DNA from: Bacteroidaceae bacterium
GTDB taxonomy: Bacteria > Bacteroidota > Bacteroidia > Bacteroidales > Bacteroidaceae
NCBI GenBank assembly: GCA_016292545.1
Contig: JAEDIG010000124.1
Location: 1-7,388 of the forward strand
Reading direction: 5' to 3'
DNA: 7,388 bases
This document shows, in pieces, positions 1-6,200 of this stretch; the first letter of the stretch is position 1, and every line of letters begins with the position of its first letter. The position numbers were made by a program, and so were the translations under genes. The notes under the pieces were generated by a model. It was not told the origin of the DNA. It did not search any database and worked only from the letters and a program-made list of their open reading frames with translations.

Positions 1-52
1 GAGCACATGACTGTTAATCATGGGGTCGTTGGTTCAAGCCCATCCTGAAGCG
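1..52 (+). tRNA. tRNA-Asn (GTT), 5'-truncated
   Basis: This is the 3' two thirds of a tRNA. The anticodon stem CATGA (6-10) pairs perfectly with TCATG (18-22) around the loop CTGTTAA (11-17), giving anticodon GTT (13-15) and hence asparagine. The T-loop TTCAAGC is at 33-39, with a T-stem that has one T-T mismatch. The 3' acceptor strand CTGAAGC is at 45-51 and the discriminator base is G52. The next bases are CA, so the full CCA is not encoded or only partly so. The D-arm and 5' acceptor strand lie outside the window, so the acceptor stem cannot be checked. Confidence 0.93.
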
Positions 53-57
53 CAAGA

Positions 58-96
58 AAGAGGAATTGCTGGCAACGGTGATTCCTCTTATTGTTT
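58..96 (+). terminator. Hairpin after tRNA-Asn, probable intrinsic terminator
   Basis: AAGAGGAAT (58-66) is the perfect reverse complement of ATTCCTCTT (81-89). Wobble and C-G pairs can extend the stem inward to about 70/77. The T-rich stretch TTATTGTTT follows. The position, six bases after the tRNA end, suggests a tRNA terminator. The T-tract is interrupted, so termination may be incomplete. Confidence 0.6.
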
Positions 97-121
97 CACC
101 ACTTACCCCACACACCGCCCT

Positions 122-1318
122 ATGAGACTACATCTGCTCTCCACACTCTGCTACATGTGCCTGGCCGTCATGGCATTGGCGCAGCAACCCTCCCACAATT
201 CCATGCCTGCCCCCATGCCTGCCGATGAGGTGCCTGCCAACTACCTGCCGCTGATGGCCCACAAGCGCGTAGCCCTCTTCAGCAACCAGACAGGTTGCCT
301 CTCCAATGGCCGCCATGTGCTGGACATACTGGTGGAAGGGGGCGTTCAGGTGACCACCCTCTTCTCGCCGGAGCACGGGTTCAGAGGAACAGCCGATGCC
401 GGAGAGCATGTGCAGAGCCAGACCGACAGCCTCACAGGCATTCCCATCCTGTCGCTCTACGATGGCCAGAAGCCAGGGCCCTCCGATGAAGCCATGCGCA
501 GGTTCGACCTGCTGGTGGTGGACATCCAGGATGTGGGGCTCCGCTTCTACACCTATTATATCACCATGCTCCAGCTCATGCGCCGATGCAGCGAATACGG
601 CCGCGAAGTGATTATCCTGGACCGTCCCAATCCCAACGGGCACTTTGTGGACGGTCCGCTGCTCGACATGTCGCTCAAGAGCGGTGTGGGTGCGCTGCCC
701 ATCCCCATTGTCCATGGCATGACGCTGGGCGAACTGGCCACCATGGCCATAGGCGAAGGATGGACACCCCAATGCCAGCTCACGGTGGTGCCCTGCCTCC
801 ACTACACCCATCAGTCGGCCTACCACCTGCCCATACCTCCCAGCCCCAACCTCCCCGACATGCGTGCCGTCCTCCTCTACCCCAGCACCTGCTATTTCGA
901 GGGCACTGTGCTGTCATTGGGGCGCGGCACCAACCATCCCTTCCAATGCTATGGCCATCCCCTGCTGCAGGGATGCACTTTTTCCTTCACACCCACCGCA
1001 CGACCCGGTGCCAAGCACCCTCCGCTGGAAGGACAGCATTGCCAGGGGGTGGACCTCAGCCACATCCCCATCGACAGCCTGTTCCATCTGTCGCGCATCG
1101 ATCTCAGCTACATCGTGGATGCCTACCGCCGTTTCCCCGACAAGGAGGCCTTTTGGCTAGGAGGCGGTGCCTTTTTCGACAAACTGATGGGGCAGAAGCG
1201 CATCCGCCAGCTGATTATCGACGGCCAGGATGCCTCCACCATAGAAGCCACCTGGAAGCAGGATGTCACCCGCTTCATCGAGCAGCGCAAGCCCTATCTC
1301 CTCTACCCCATCCGCTAA
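122..1318 (+). CDS. namZ: Secreted exo-beta-N-acetylmuramidase NamZ (DUF1343, GH171)
   Basis: This 398-residue protein is recognised as the DUF1343/NamZ family, in which characterised members remove terminal N-acetylmuramic acid from peptidoglycan fragments (family knowledge). Residues 1-20 form a Sec signal peptide ending in ALA before QQ. No lipobox is seen, so a soluble periplasmic enzyme is likely. Conserved stretches include SPEHGFRG (82-89, with the acidic residue E84 and H85), DIQDVGLRFYTY (134-145), DRPNPNG (167-173), PSPNLP (240-245), EGT..S.GRGT..PF (260-274) and FDKLMG (352-357). The start at 122 is preferred over the in-frame ATG at 20 because the latter lies within the tRNA and would bury the signal peptide. 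No TAnnTTTG element is visible in the 25-nt gap after the terminator, so transcription may rely on read-through. Codons are GC-rich, unlike the next gene. Its last 33 nt recur at 2860-2891. Confidence 0.9.
   Translation: MRLHLLSTLCYMCLAVMALAQQPSHNSMPAPMPADEVPANYLPLMAHKRVALFSNQTGCLSNGRHVLDILVEGGVQVTTLFSPEHGFRGTADAGEHVQSQTDSLTGIPILSLYDGQKPGPSDEAMRRFDLLVVDIQDVGLRFYTYYITMLQLMRRCSEYGREVIILDRPNPNGHFVDGPLLDMSLKSGVGALPIPIVHGMTLGELATMAIGEGWTPQCQLTVVPCLHYTHQSAYHLPIPPSPNLPDMRAVLLYPSTCYFEGTVLSLGRGTNHPFQCYGHPLLQGCTFSFTPTARPGAKHPPLEGQHCQGVDLSHIPIDSLFHLSRIDLSYIVDAYRRFPDKEAFWLGGGAFFDKLMGQKRIRQLIIDGQDASTIEATWKQDVTRFIEQRKPYLLYPIR
1286..1318 (+). repeat. Direct repeat copy 1: 3' end of namZ
   Basis: These last 33 nt of namZ (encoding RKPYLLYPIR and the TAA stop) recur as a diverged copy at 2860-2891, just after the ATPase stop codon. 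By hand alignment 29 of 33 columns match, with a single one-base gap. Confidence 0.85.
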
Positions 1319-1348
1319 GCCCCCCAAAAAAAAGACAACACTTTGCCC

Positions 1349-1376
1349 GAGAATATCAGAAAAAGACGCTATTCTC
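1349..1376. promoter_or_regulatory. Inverted repeat next to the -33 element, possible operator
   Basis: GAGAATA (1349-1355) and TATTCTC (1370-1376) are perfect reverse complements separated by 14 nt. The right arm abuts the putative -33 element at 1377. The same area holds an imperfect direct repeat of pattern TATCAGnnAAAnACnCTAT at 1354-1372 and 1385-1403 (15 of 19 identical, 31-nt period). An operator role is inferred from position only. Confidence 0.3.
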
Positions 1377-1408
1377 CTTGGCCGTATCAGGCAAAAACAC
1401 TATCTTTG
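1377..1408 (+). promoter_or_regulatory. Bacteroidota-type promoter of the ATPase gene
   Basis: TATCTTTG (1401-1408) matches the Bacteroidota -7 consensus TAnnTTTG exactly. CTTG (1377-1380) fits the -33 TTTG element in three of four bases, with a 20-nt spacer, which is in the expected range. Transcription would start around 1413-1416, so the leader would consist almost entirely of the three 33-nt repeats. Confidence 0.65.
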
Positions 1409-1414
1409 CAGCAA

Positions 1415-1513
1415 GAAAATCTCAAAAACGTGAGAAAATGGCCGTCCGAAAATCTCAAAAACGTGAGAAATCGACCATTCAAAAACCTCAAAAACGTGAA
1501 ATATCGACATGAA
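1415..1513 (+). repeat. Three 33-nt tandem leader repeats ahead of the ATPase gene
   Basis: Units at 1415-1447, 1448-1480 and 1481-1513 follow one another with an exact 33-nt period. Units 1 and 2 match at 28 of 33 positions and units 2 and 3 at 24 of 33. The invariant core is CTCAAAAACGTGA. In units 1 and 2 it extends to TCTCAAAAACGTGAGA, whose ends TCTCA and TGAGA can pair as a short hairpin with a 6-nt loop. The third unit is more diverged, its palindrome is broken, and it runs into the ATPase start codon at 1509. Because 33 is a multiple of three, each reading frame through the array gives an 11-residue peptide repeat. Confidence 0.9.
1438..1512 (+). other. Possible 24-residue leader ORF overlapping the ATPase start
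   Basis: An ATG at 1438 opens a 24-codon frame through the 33-nt repeats. It ends in a TGA (1510-1512) that overlaps the ATPase ATG as ATGA. The peptide would be strongly basic, containing RKSQKREK and a diverged QKPQKRE copy. The overlap would allow translational coupling, but there is no direct evidence of translation, and an open frame could be a by-product of the repeat period. Confidence 0.2.
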
Positions 1514-2858
1514 ACGCAAGATTTACAGGGAGTTGCAGAAATGGAAATCAACAAGCAACGGAAGAAGTGCCCTTCTTATTGAAGGCGCACGGCGAATAGG
1601 CAAGAGCTACATCGTGGAAGAATTTGCCAAAAACGAGTATGACTCATACCTTATAATCAATTTCCGTACAGCCTCCCGCGATGTGAAATCATGGTTTGAT
1701 ATATACCTTGAAGATATTGACAAATTGTTGGCAAACATCCAGCTGCACTATGGCAAACGCCTGGCCTCAAGGCGTTCCATAATCGTCTTTGACGAAATAC
1801 AGGATTGCCCGAGAGCACGTGAGGCAATCAAATACCTTGTGGCAGACGGAAGGTTTGATTACATCGAGACTGGTTCCCTGGTCAGCATCAAGAAAAACGT
1901 CAAGGACATACAGATTCCGTCTGAAGAATACGGCATAAAGATGTACCCTATGGATTTCGAGGAATTCCTGTGGGCAATGGGGAACGACATGCTCATGCCA
2001 TATCTGAAGGATTGTCTTGACCGGCTCCAGCCTGTGGGTCAGGCGCTTCACCGCAAGGCGATGGACCTTTTTAGACAATATATGGTTGTCGGAGGGATGC
2101 CTCAGGCCATTCTTGCATACGTGGAAACAAAAGATTTCTTGGCCGTGGAACGCGTGAAGCGTCAGATTCTACAGCTCTATCGTAACGACATCCAGAAATA
2201 TGCCAGTAACATGGAGGTGAAGGTGACGACAATATTTGATGAGTTGCCCGGACAGCTGCAACGCCACGAAAAGAAATTCCGCCTTTCCTCGATAACACCT
2301 ACAGCACGTATGAGAGATTACGAAGAGGCCTTTTTCTGGTTGTCCGACTCTGGTGTTGTCAACTGTTGCTACAACACCACGGAACCTAGCATCGGGCTCA
2401 GCCTCAATATGGAGCGCAGCACGGTAAAATGCTATATGGGAGACACCGGGCTTCTGATATCCCACGCCTTTGACGAAAAGGACGCGGTGCCAGTGGAGAT
2501 TTACCAAAAGCTCATTCTGGGCAAGCTGGAAATCAATGAGGGTATGCTCACGGAGAATGTCGTTGCGCAAATGCTAAGGGCCTCGGGGCATCGTCTGTTT
2601 TTCTACAGCAAGAACGGCAGCAATGCAGAAGACCGCATGGAGATAGATTTTCTGATACGCAAGTCCAAGGTCAACAATCGTCATAACATATCGCCCATAG
2701 AAGTAAAGAGCGGACGCAACTACGCCCTTTCTTCATTAAGGAAATGTATGACAAAATATGCCCCCTATTTATCTGTATCCTACGTGCTACACAGCGGTGA
2801 CATAAAGCAAGAGGAGGGCATAGTGTACCTTCCCCTGTATATGACACCCTTGCTCTGA
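1509..2858 (+). CDS. AAA family ATPase with DUF4143-type C-terminal domain
   Basis: This 449-residue protein fits the AAA_14 plus DUF4143 ATPase family, which is widespread and often multicopy in Bacteroidota and has no agreed cellular role. Visible motifs are Walker A GARRIGKS (26-33), Walker B SIIVFDEIQ (90-98, with D95 and E96), a sensor-like ETGS (120-123), the family-typical YMVVGGMPQA (191-200), and a C-terminal nuclease-like signature with D380 in MEIDFLI and E398/K400 in IEVKSG. The protein looks full length and intact. There is no signal peptide or membrane segment, so it is cytoplasmic. The ATG at 1509 is chosen because the helix MKRKIYRELQKW before Walker A is typical of the family. 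Base composition is A/T-richer than its neighbours: 25 of 60 G+C at 1621-1680 against 39 of 60 at 661-720 in namZ. The gene has its own promoter and repeat leader and lies between two copies of the namZ end, suggesting acquisition. The function is unknown; an ExK nuclease or toxin-like activity is only an inference. Confidence 0.88.
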   Translation: MKRKIYRELQKWKSTSNGRSALLIEGARRIGKSYIVEEFAKNEYDSYLIINFRTASRDVKSWFDIYLEDIDKLLANIQLHYGKRLASRRSIIVFDEIQDCPRAREAIKYLVADGRFDYIETGSLVSIKKNVKDIQIPSEEYGIKMYPMDFEEFLWAMGNDMLMPYLKDCLDRLQPVGQALHRKAMDLFRQYMVVGGMPQAILAYVETKDFLAVERVKRQILQLYRNDIQKYASNMEVKVTTIFDELPGQLQRHEKKFRLSSITPTARMRDYEEAFFWLSDSGVVNCCYNTTEPSIGLSLNMERSTVKCYMGDTGLLISHAFDEKDAVPVEIYQKLILGKLEINEGMLTENVVAQMLRASGHRLFFYSKNGSNAEDRMEIDFLIRKSKVNNRHNISPIEVKSGRNYALSSLRKCMTKYAPYLSVSYVLHSGDIKQEEGIVYLPLYMTPLL

Positions 2859-2859
2859 C

Positions 2860-2891
2860 CGCAAGCCCTATATCTCTATCCCATTCGCTAA
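2860..2891 (+). repeat. Direct repeat copy 2: diverged remnant of a namZ 3' end
   Basis: This 32-nt copy of the namZ terminus begins one base after the ATPase TGA and ends in a TAA. Read back from that TAA it encodes YLYPIR and a stop, where namZ has YLLYPIR and a stop. Two of the differences, TAC to TAT and ATC to ATT, are synonymous, as expected if the piece diverged while still part of a functional gene. A one-base gap puts its upstream part out of frame. Confidence 0.8.
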
Positions 2892-2939
2892 AGGGAGAAT
2901 TTCTTTCTCTCGGCCAGCCCATAATTCGGGATTTTTATG

Positions 2940-2947
2940 TAAATTTG
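2940..2947 (+). promoter_or_regulatory. Bacteroidota -7 promoter element for the glycosidase operon
   Basis: TAAATTTG matches TAnnTTTG exactly and lies 28 nt before the ATG at 2976. No clear TTTG occurs 19-21 nt upstream, so the -33 part is weak or absent. This would drive the genes at 2976 and 4564. Confidence 0.5.
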
Positions 2948-2975
2948 TAGCCGAAAACCGTAAATTCAGCTGTAT

Positions 2976-4538
2976 ATGAAGCATATTATTCTTGCCTGCC
3001 TTACAGTATTCATGATGGCATCACAGGCAAAAGCCTTTTCGTTCTCTGCGGCCAGAGGCGCAGGCGAAGACGCCGTGTGTGACCAGGGGAACCTAGTGAC
3101 ACACAAGGTGGCTTCGGAGTTTCCCTTCGAAGGGGAATGGCTCTACAATGTGGCGGTGAACGGCCACTACGTGGGGCTCTACAACGACCGCAACTTCTGG
3201 GGAGGGCTGGTCCACTTCGGCAGTTTTGAGTTTACCAACGGGCACGAGGTGAACATCGACATCAGCTATTACCACAATTTCGACTCCTTTGAGGTGTTGC
3301 CCATCGAAAGTCTGAGCCTGCTGGAGGTGAAACGCACCGGAAAACGCAGCCTACGCATACGCACAGACAGGGCCGACCAGAACATCACCCTGGTGGTGGA
3401 CGGCGAACTGCAGAAGCATGTGCTCCATCTCTTCTGCAACAGCATAGACAGCCACGCCCCCGAGATGGAGGCCACCCAAAAGAGCTATGTGAAAGACGAG
3501 GCGCGCAAACTCCACTATTTCGGCCCTGGCTACCACAATCTGGAAACGCTCCTTGGAACAGGGGACGACCAGCTGAAGCTGGAAGACGGATGGCAGGTGT
3601 ATGTGGCGGCAGGCAGCGTGGTGTACGGGCGTATCGGCATGTGGGAGACTGGGGGAGGCACCAGCATCCGCGGCAGAGGCATGGTATACAACGACCGGCG
3701 CAAGCCAAGGGTCATACTGGAGGCCAACTACTGCAAAGGCGGCCTCGTGGAGGGCGTGCTGTTCCATTGCCACAGAGAACGCTGCTGGCAGGTGGTCCTT
3801 TCGCACTGCACCCACATGGAGTTCAAGCATGTGAAGGTCCTGTCCACACGCTATGCCAGCACCGACGGGCTGGACATCATCAACTGCCAGCAATGCGCTT
3901 TCCTCAACACCTTCGTTCGGGCCTCCGACGATGCCATCGCCGTGAAGGGGCTGGGCAACGGCAAGCCCGCGGAGTGCGCTCCCTGCCGCAACCTCACCTT
4001 CTGCGGGATGCAGCTGTGGAACGACTGCAACAATGCCATGGGCATCGGGGCAGAAAACCATGCATCCCTGTATGAAAACATACGTTTCATGAACAGCAGC
4101 GTGCTCTATTCCTACGACGACCCCGACTATCATGAAGTGCTCGACGAACGTGCCGCCATGGGCATATGCTGCATCAACGGCACATGGTTCCGCAACATCA
4201 GCTATGAGAACATTGATGTCTACCACTGCGAGCGGCTCATCACAGCCGGCTTCCAGCCTTCCTTCTGGTTTGGTGCACTGGCCGGCGACCAAAGCACCCC
4301 AGGCGGCATGGAGGGTATCACCTACCGCAACATCCGCTCCTTCCACTCCAGCGGAAGCACCATCGCCAACAAAATCCGCCTCTACGGATGGAACGGTCGG
4401 GACGGCACGCCCGAGAAGACCATCTCCCGTGTCATCTTTGACAACGTGGTCATAACAGGCCGGAAAGTGACCAATGCCAACGACCCTGCCTTCTCGGAAA
4501 CAGATTTCACACGGGTCTCGGACATCAGATTCCCTTAG
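2976..4538 (+). CDS. Secreted right-handed beta-helix glycosidase, clan GH-N (GH28/GH49-like)
   Basis: This 520-residue exported protein has a Sec signal peptide at 1-20 ending in AKA before FSF. Residues of roughly 40-165 look like a beta-sandwich, followed by a region of short beta-rich repeats typical of a right-handed parallel beta-helix. YFGPGYHN (181-188), VYVAAGSVVYG (208-218) and IRGRGMVYND (231-240) resemble the entry turns of GH28 polygalacturonases. The acidic motifs STDGLD (295-300) and ASDDAIAVKG (316-325) match the catalytic aspartate motifs of clan GH-N. GIG (356-358) stands where GH28 enzymes have GHG, and KIR (466-468) is near the expected RIK. The extra N-terminal sandwich and the missing histidine point to GH49 (dextranase/isopullulanase) or an unassigned relative rather than classic GH28. 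The predicted mature protein has 15 cysteines, including CQQC and CAPC. The substrate is not known. It is the first gene of a probable operon with the phosphoesterase 25 nt downstream. Confidence 0.75.
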   Translation: MKHIILACLTVFMMASQAKAFSFSAARGAGEDAVCDQGNLVTHKVASEFPFEGEWLYNVAVNGHYVGLYNDRNFWGGLVHFGSFEFTNGHEVNIDISYYHNFDSFEVLPIESLSLLEVKRTGKRSLRIRTDRADQNITLVVDGELQKHVLHLFCNSIDSHAPEMEATQKSYVKDEARKLHYFGPGYHNLETLLGTGDDQLKLEDGWQVYVAAGSVVYGRIGMWETGGGTSIRGRGMVYNDRRKPRVILEANYCKGGLVEGVLFHCHRERCWQVVLSHCTHMEFKHVKVLSTRYASTDGLDIINCQQCAFLNTFVRASDDAIAVKGLGNGKPAECAPCRNLTFCGMQLWNDCNNAMGIGAENHASLYENIRFMNSSVLYSYDDPDYHEVLDERAAMGICCINGTWFRNISYENIDVYHCERLITAGFQPSFWFGALAGDQSTPGGMEGITYRNIRSFHSSGSTIANKIRLYGWNGRDGTPEKTISRVIFDNVVITGRKVTNANDPAFSETDFTRVSDIRFP

Positions 4539-4563
4539 AATAACTTTTTATCATCCTATACAA

Positions 4564-6000
4564 ATGAACAGACGAGAATTCATACAAAAATCAGCCATTC
4601 TGGCGGGAGCCGCATACGCAGGCACACCACTCCAGGCAGAGCAGTTGCTCACATTGGGGAACCCTTCCCTCACCATAGGCATCCTCAGCGACATCCACAT
4701 ACGGGGAGCAGAAACAACAGACACCTTCGTGCATGCACTGGAATATTTCCGCTCGCTGAAGGTGGACGGAGTCATCATCGCCGGCGACATGGCCGATCAG
4801 GGTCTGGAACCCCAGCTGCAGCAGGTGGCCAACGCATGGTTCAAGGTGTTCCCCCGCAACAAGGGGCTGAACGGCAAACGCACAGAGAAGCTTTTCATCT
4901 ATGGCAACCACGACGTGCAGGCTGCCACATGGTCGGGCGTAATCAACGAGGTAGGAGCCGAAACAGCTGATGCACAGAACATCGGGAAACGGCCGGCCGA
5001 GGTGTGGAAGAAATGTTTCCGCGAGGACTACAGCCCCATCTGGATGAAAACCATCAACGGCTACCACTTCATCGGTGCCCATTGGCACAACGACAACATC
5101 CCCGGCCTGCAGGACTTCCTGCAGAAGCACCGCCAGCAGCTTCAGGGCGAACGTCCCTTCTTCTACATCCAGCACCCCCATCTCCAGAACACCTGCAACG
5201 GCCCATGGGCCTGGGGACAGGACGACGGCACCGTCACCCGACTCCTATCACAGTTCCCCAATGCCGTGGCCTTCTCCGGCCACTCCCATTCGCCGCTCAA
5301 CGACGACAGAAACTTCTGGCAGGACTCCTTCACCAGCATCGGCACATCCTCATTGAGCTATCTCTACCCTATGCCCGCACGAGAGAACACCTATCAGGAT
5401 GACAGCTCCATCAAGCCACCCACACAGATGGCCAACATGAACTGCTCCGACGGCAGGCAGGGAATGGTGATGAGGGTCTATGAAAATGCCATCTCTTTCG
5501 AGCGCAGGGAATTCGTATACGACCAGCCGGTGGCTGCCCCATGGGTGATGCCGCTTCCCATTTCCACGAACAACGCGCTCACCTTTGAGAACAGGAAGAA
5601 AAGTGCCCCCATTCCACAGTTCGCCGCTGGCAGCAAGGTTACAGTCACACAGGCCCCCGGAAAGGACCGCTACGGCAAGGAGCAGCAGCAGGTGACCGTA
5701 CATTTCCCCAACGTGCTGAAGAAAGACACAGGTGTCAGGGCCTTCGACTACGAAGTGCAGGTGGAATATGAATGGCTCGATGTGAGATTCATCACAGCCA
5801 CCAAGCGCGTGCTGTCTGCCCATTGCTATCTGGGCGAGGCACAGGACACGGGCGAGGTGATTTGCAAATATGGCGTAGACGAACTGCCCAAGGACTTCCG
5901 CTACAGGTTCATCGTACGTCCCTGCGAGTGCTTCGGCAAGAAGGGAGAGCCCATCTGTTCGGAATGGACACGGCTACAAGACATTGCGTCTGAACAGTAA
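4564..6000 (+). CDS. Exported calcineurin-like metallophosphoesterase
   Basis: This 478-residue protein has all the metal-binding motifs of the calcineurin-like phosphoesterase fold: SDIH (42-45), GDMAD (74-78), GNHD (114-117), QHPH (203-206) and GHSH (239-242). The catalytic domain covers about 35-265. A beta-rich C-terminal part of about 110 residues (355-465) follows and may be a fibronectin-type or binding domain. The start at 4564 is chosen because it opens with NRREFIQKSA, a twin-arginine-like motif, followed by a hydrophobic segment and PLQA. The in-frame ATG at 4474 lies within the preceding gene and would displace this leader. Whether the export route is Tat or Sec is not settled, since not all Bacteroidales are thought to use Tat. 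The 25-nt gap to the upstream glycosidase suggests co-transcription. The substrate is unknown; a phosphorylated sugar, nucleotide or phospholipid product are all possible. Confidence 0.85.
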   Translation: MNRREFIQKSAILAGAAYAGTPLQAEQLLTLGNPSLTIGILSDIHIRGAETTDTFVHALEYFRSLKVDGVIIAGDMADQGLEPQLQQVANAWFKVFPRNKGLNGKRTEKLFIYGNHDVQAATWSGVINEVGAETADAQNIGKRPAEVWKKCFREDYSPIWMKTINGYHFIGAHWHNDNIPGLQDFLQKHRQQLQGERPFFYIQHPHLQNTCNGPWAWGQDDGTVTRLLSQFPNAVAFSGHSHSPLNDDRNFWQDSFTSIGTSSLSYLYPMPARENTYQDDSSIKPPTQMANMNCSDGRQGMVMRVYENAISFERREFVYDQPVAAPWVMPLPISTNNALTFENRKKSAPIPQFAAGSKVTVTQAPGKDRYGKEQQQVTVHFPNVLKKDTGVRAFDYEVQVEYEWLDVRFITATKRVLSAHCYLGEAQDTGEVICKYGVDELPKDFRYRFIVRPCECFGKKGEPICSEWTRLQDIASEQ

Positions 6001-6036
6001 TAAATGCATTCAGGCGGGGCTTTGAAGGCACTTCCC

Positions 6037-6128
6037 GAGCCGTTAACTTACCACCGCTCGAACCGTTAACTTACCACTGCTCGAACCGTTAACCTACCAC
6101 TTCCTGAGCCGTTAACTTATCACTGGGG
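6037..6128 (+). repeat. Four 23-nt tandem repeats after the phosphoesterase gene
   Basis: CCGTTAAC starts at 6040, 6063, 6086 and 6109, an exact 23-nt period. Each unit has the form GARCCGTTAACTTACCAC plus five variable bases. Unit 3 has CCTACC for CTTACC, and unit 4 has TATCAC. The core includes the palindrome GTTAAC. The repeats begin 37 nt past the stop codon at 6000. Confidence 0.92.
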
Positions 6129-6149
6129 GTAGTGGCAAGTTAACGGTTC
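6106..6149. terminator. Long hairpin formed by the last 23-nt repeat and an inverted copy
   Basis: The fourth 23-nt unit (from 6106) pairs with an inverted copy ending at 6149. The stem is 19 positions, with one A-C mismatch and two G-T pairs, closed by the 6-nt loop GGGGGT (6125-6130). CTTATATT follows, which is not a clean T-tract. It lies between convergent genes, so a two-way transcription stop or mRNA 3'-end protection is plausible. Confidence 0.5.
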
Positions 6150-6200
6150 TTATATTCCATATTCAACTTTCGCAAGTTCAATTTCGTTGTGAATGAGCGT

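Noticed and set aside
20..121. In-frame upstream extension of namZ from an ATG at 20
   Set aside because: The ATG lies in the tRNA anticodon arm, the extension crosses the terminator, and it would hide a good signal peptide starting at 122.
128..826. 232-codon open frame antisense to namZ
   Set aside because: It is a shadow frame with His/Val/Gly-rich low-quality sequence, produced by the GC-rich codons of namZ.
586..1512. 308-codon open frame on the plus strand overlapping namZ
   Set aside because: It is the +1 shadow of a GC-rich gene, rich in Pro, His and Arg, with no recognisable domain. Only its last part crosses the leader repeats.
1415..1513. CRISPR array from the 33-nt repeats
   Set aside because: The repeats are contiguous with no spacers, there are only three, and no cas gene is nearby.
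3351..4346. 331-codon open frame on the minus strand
   Set aside because: It is antisense to the beta-helix glycosidase, whose signal peptide and catalytic motifs are clear. The antisense product shows no domain.
4474..4563. Upstream start for the metallophosphoesterase
   Set aside because: It overlaps the end of the glycosidase gene and would place 30 residues before the RR-containing leader that begins at 4564.
6037..6149. CRISPR array from the 23-nt repeats
   Set aside because: Only about five variable bases separate the repeat cores, far too short for spacers, and one copy is inverted.
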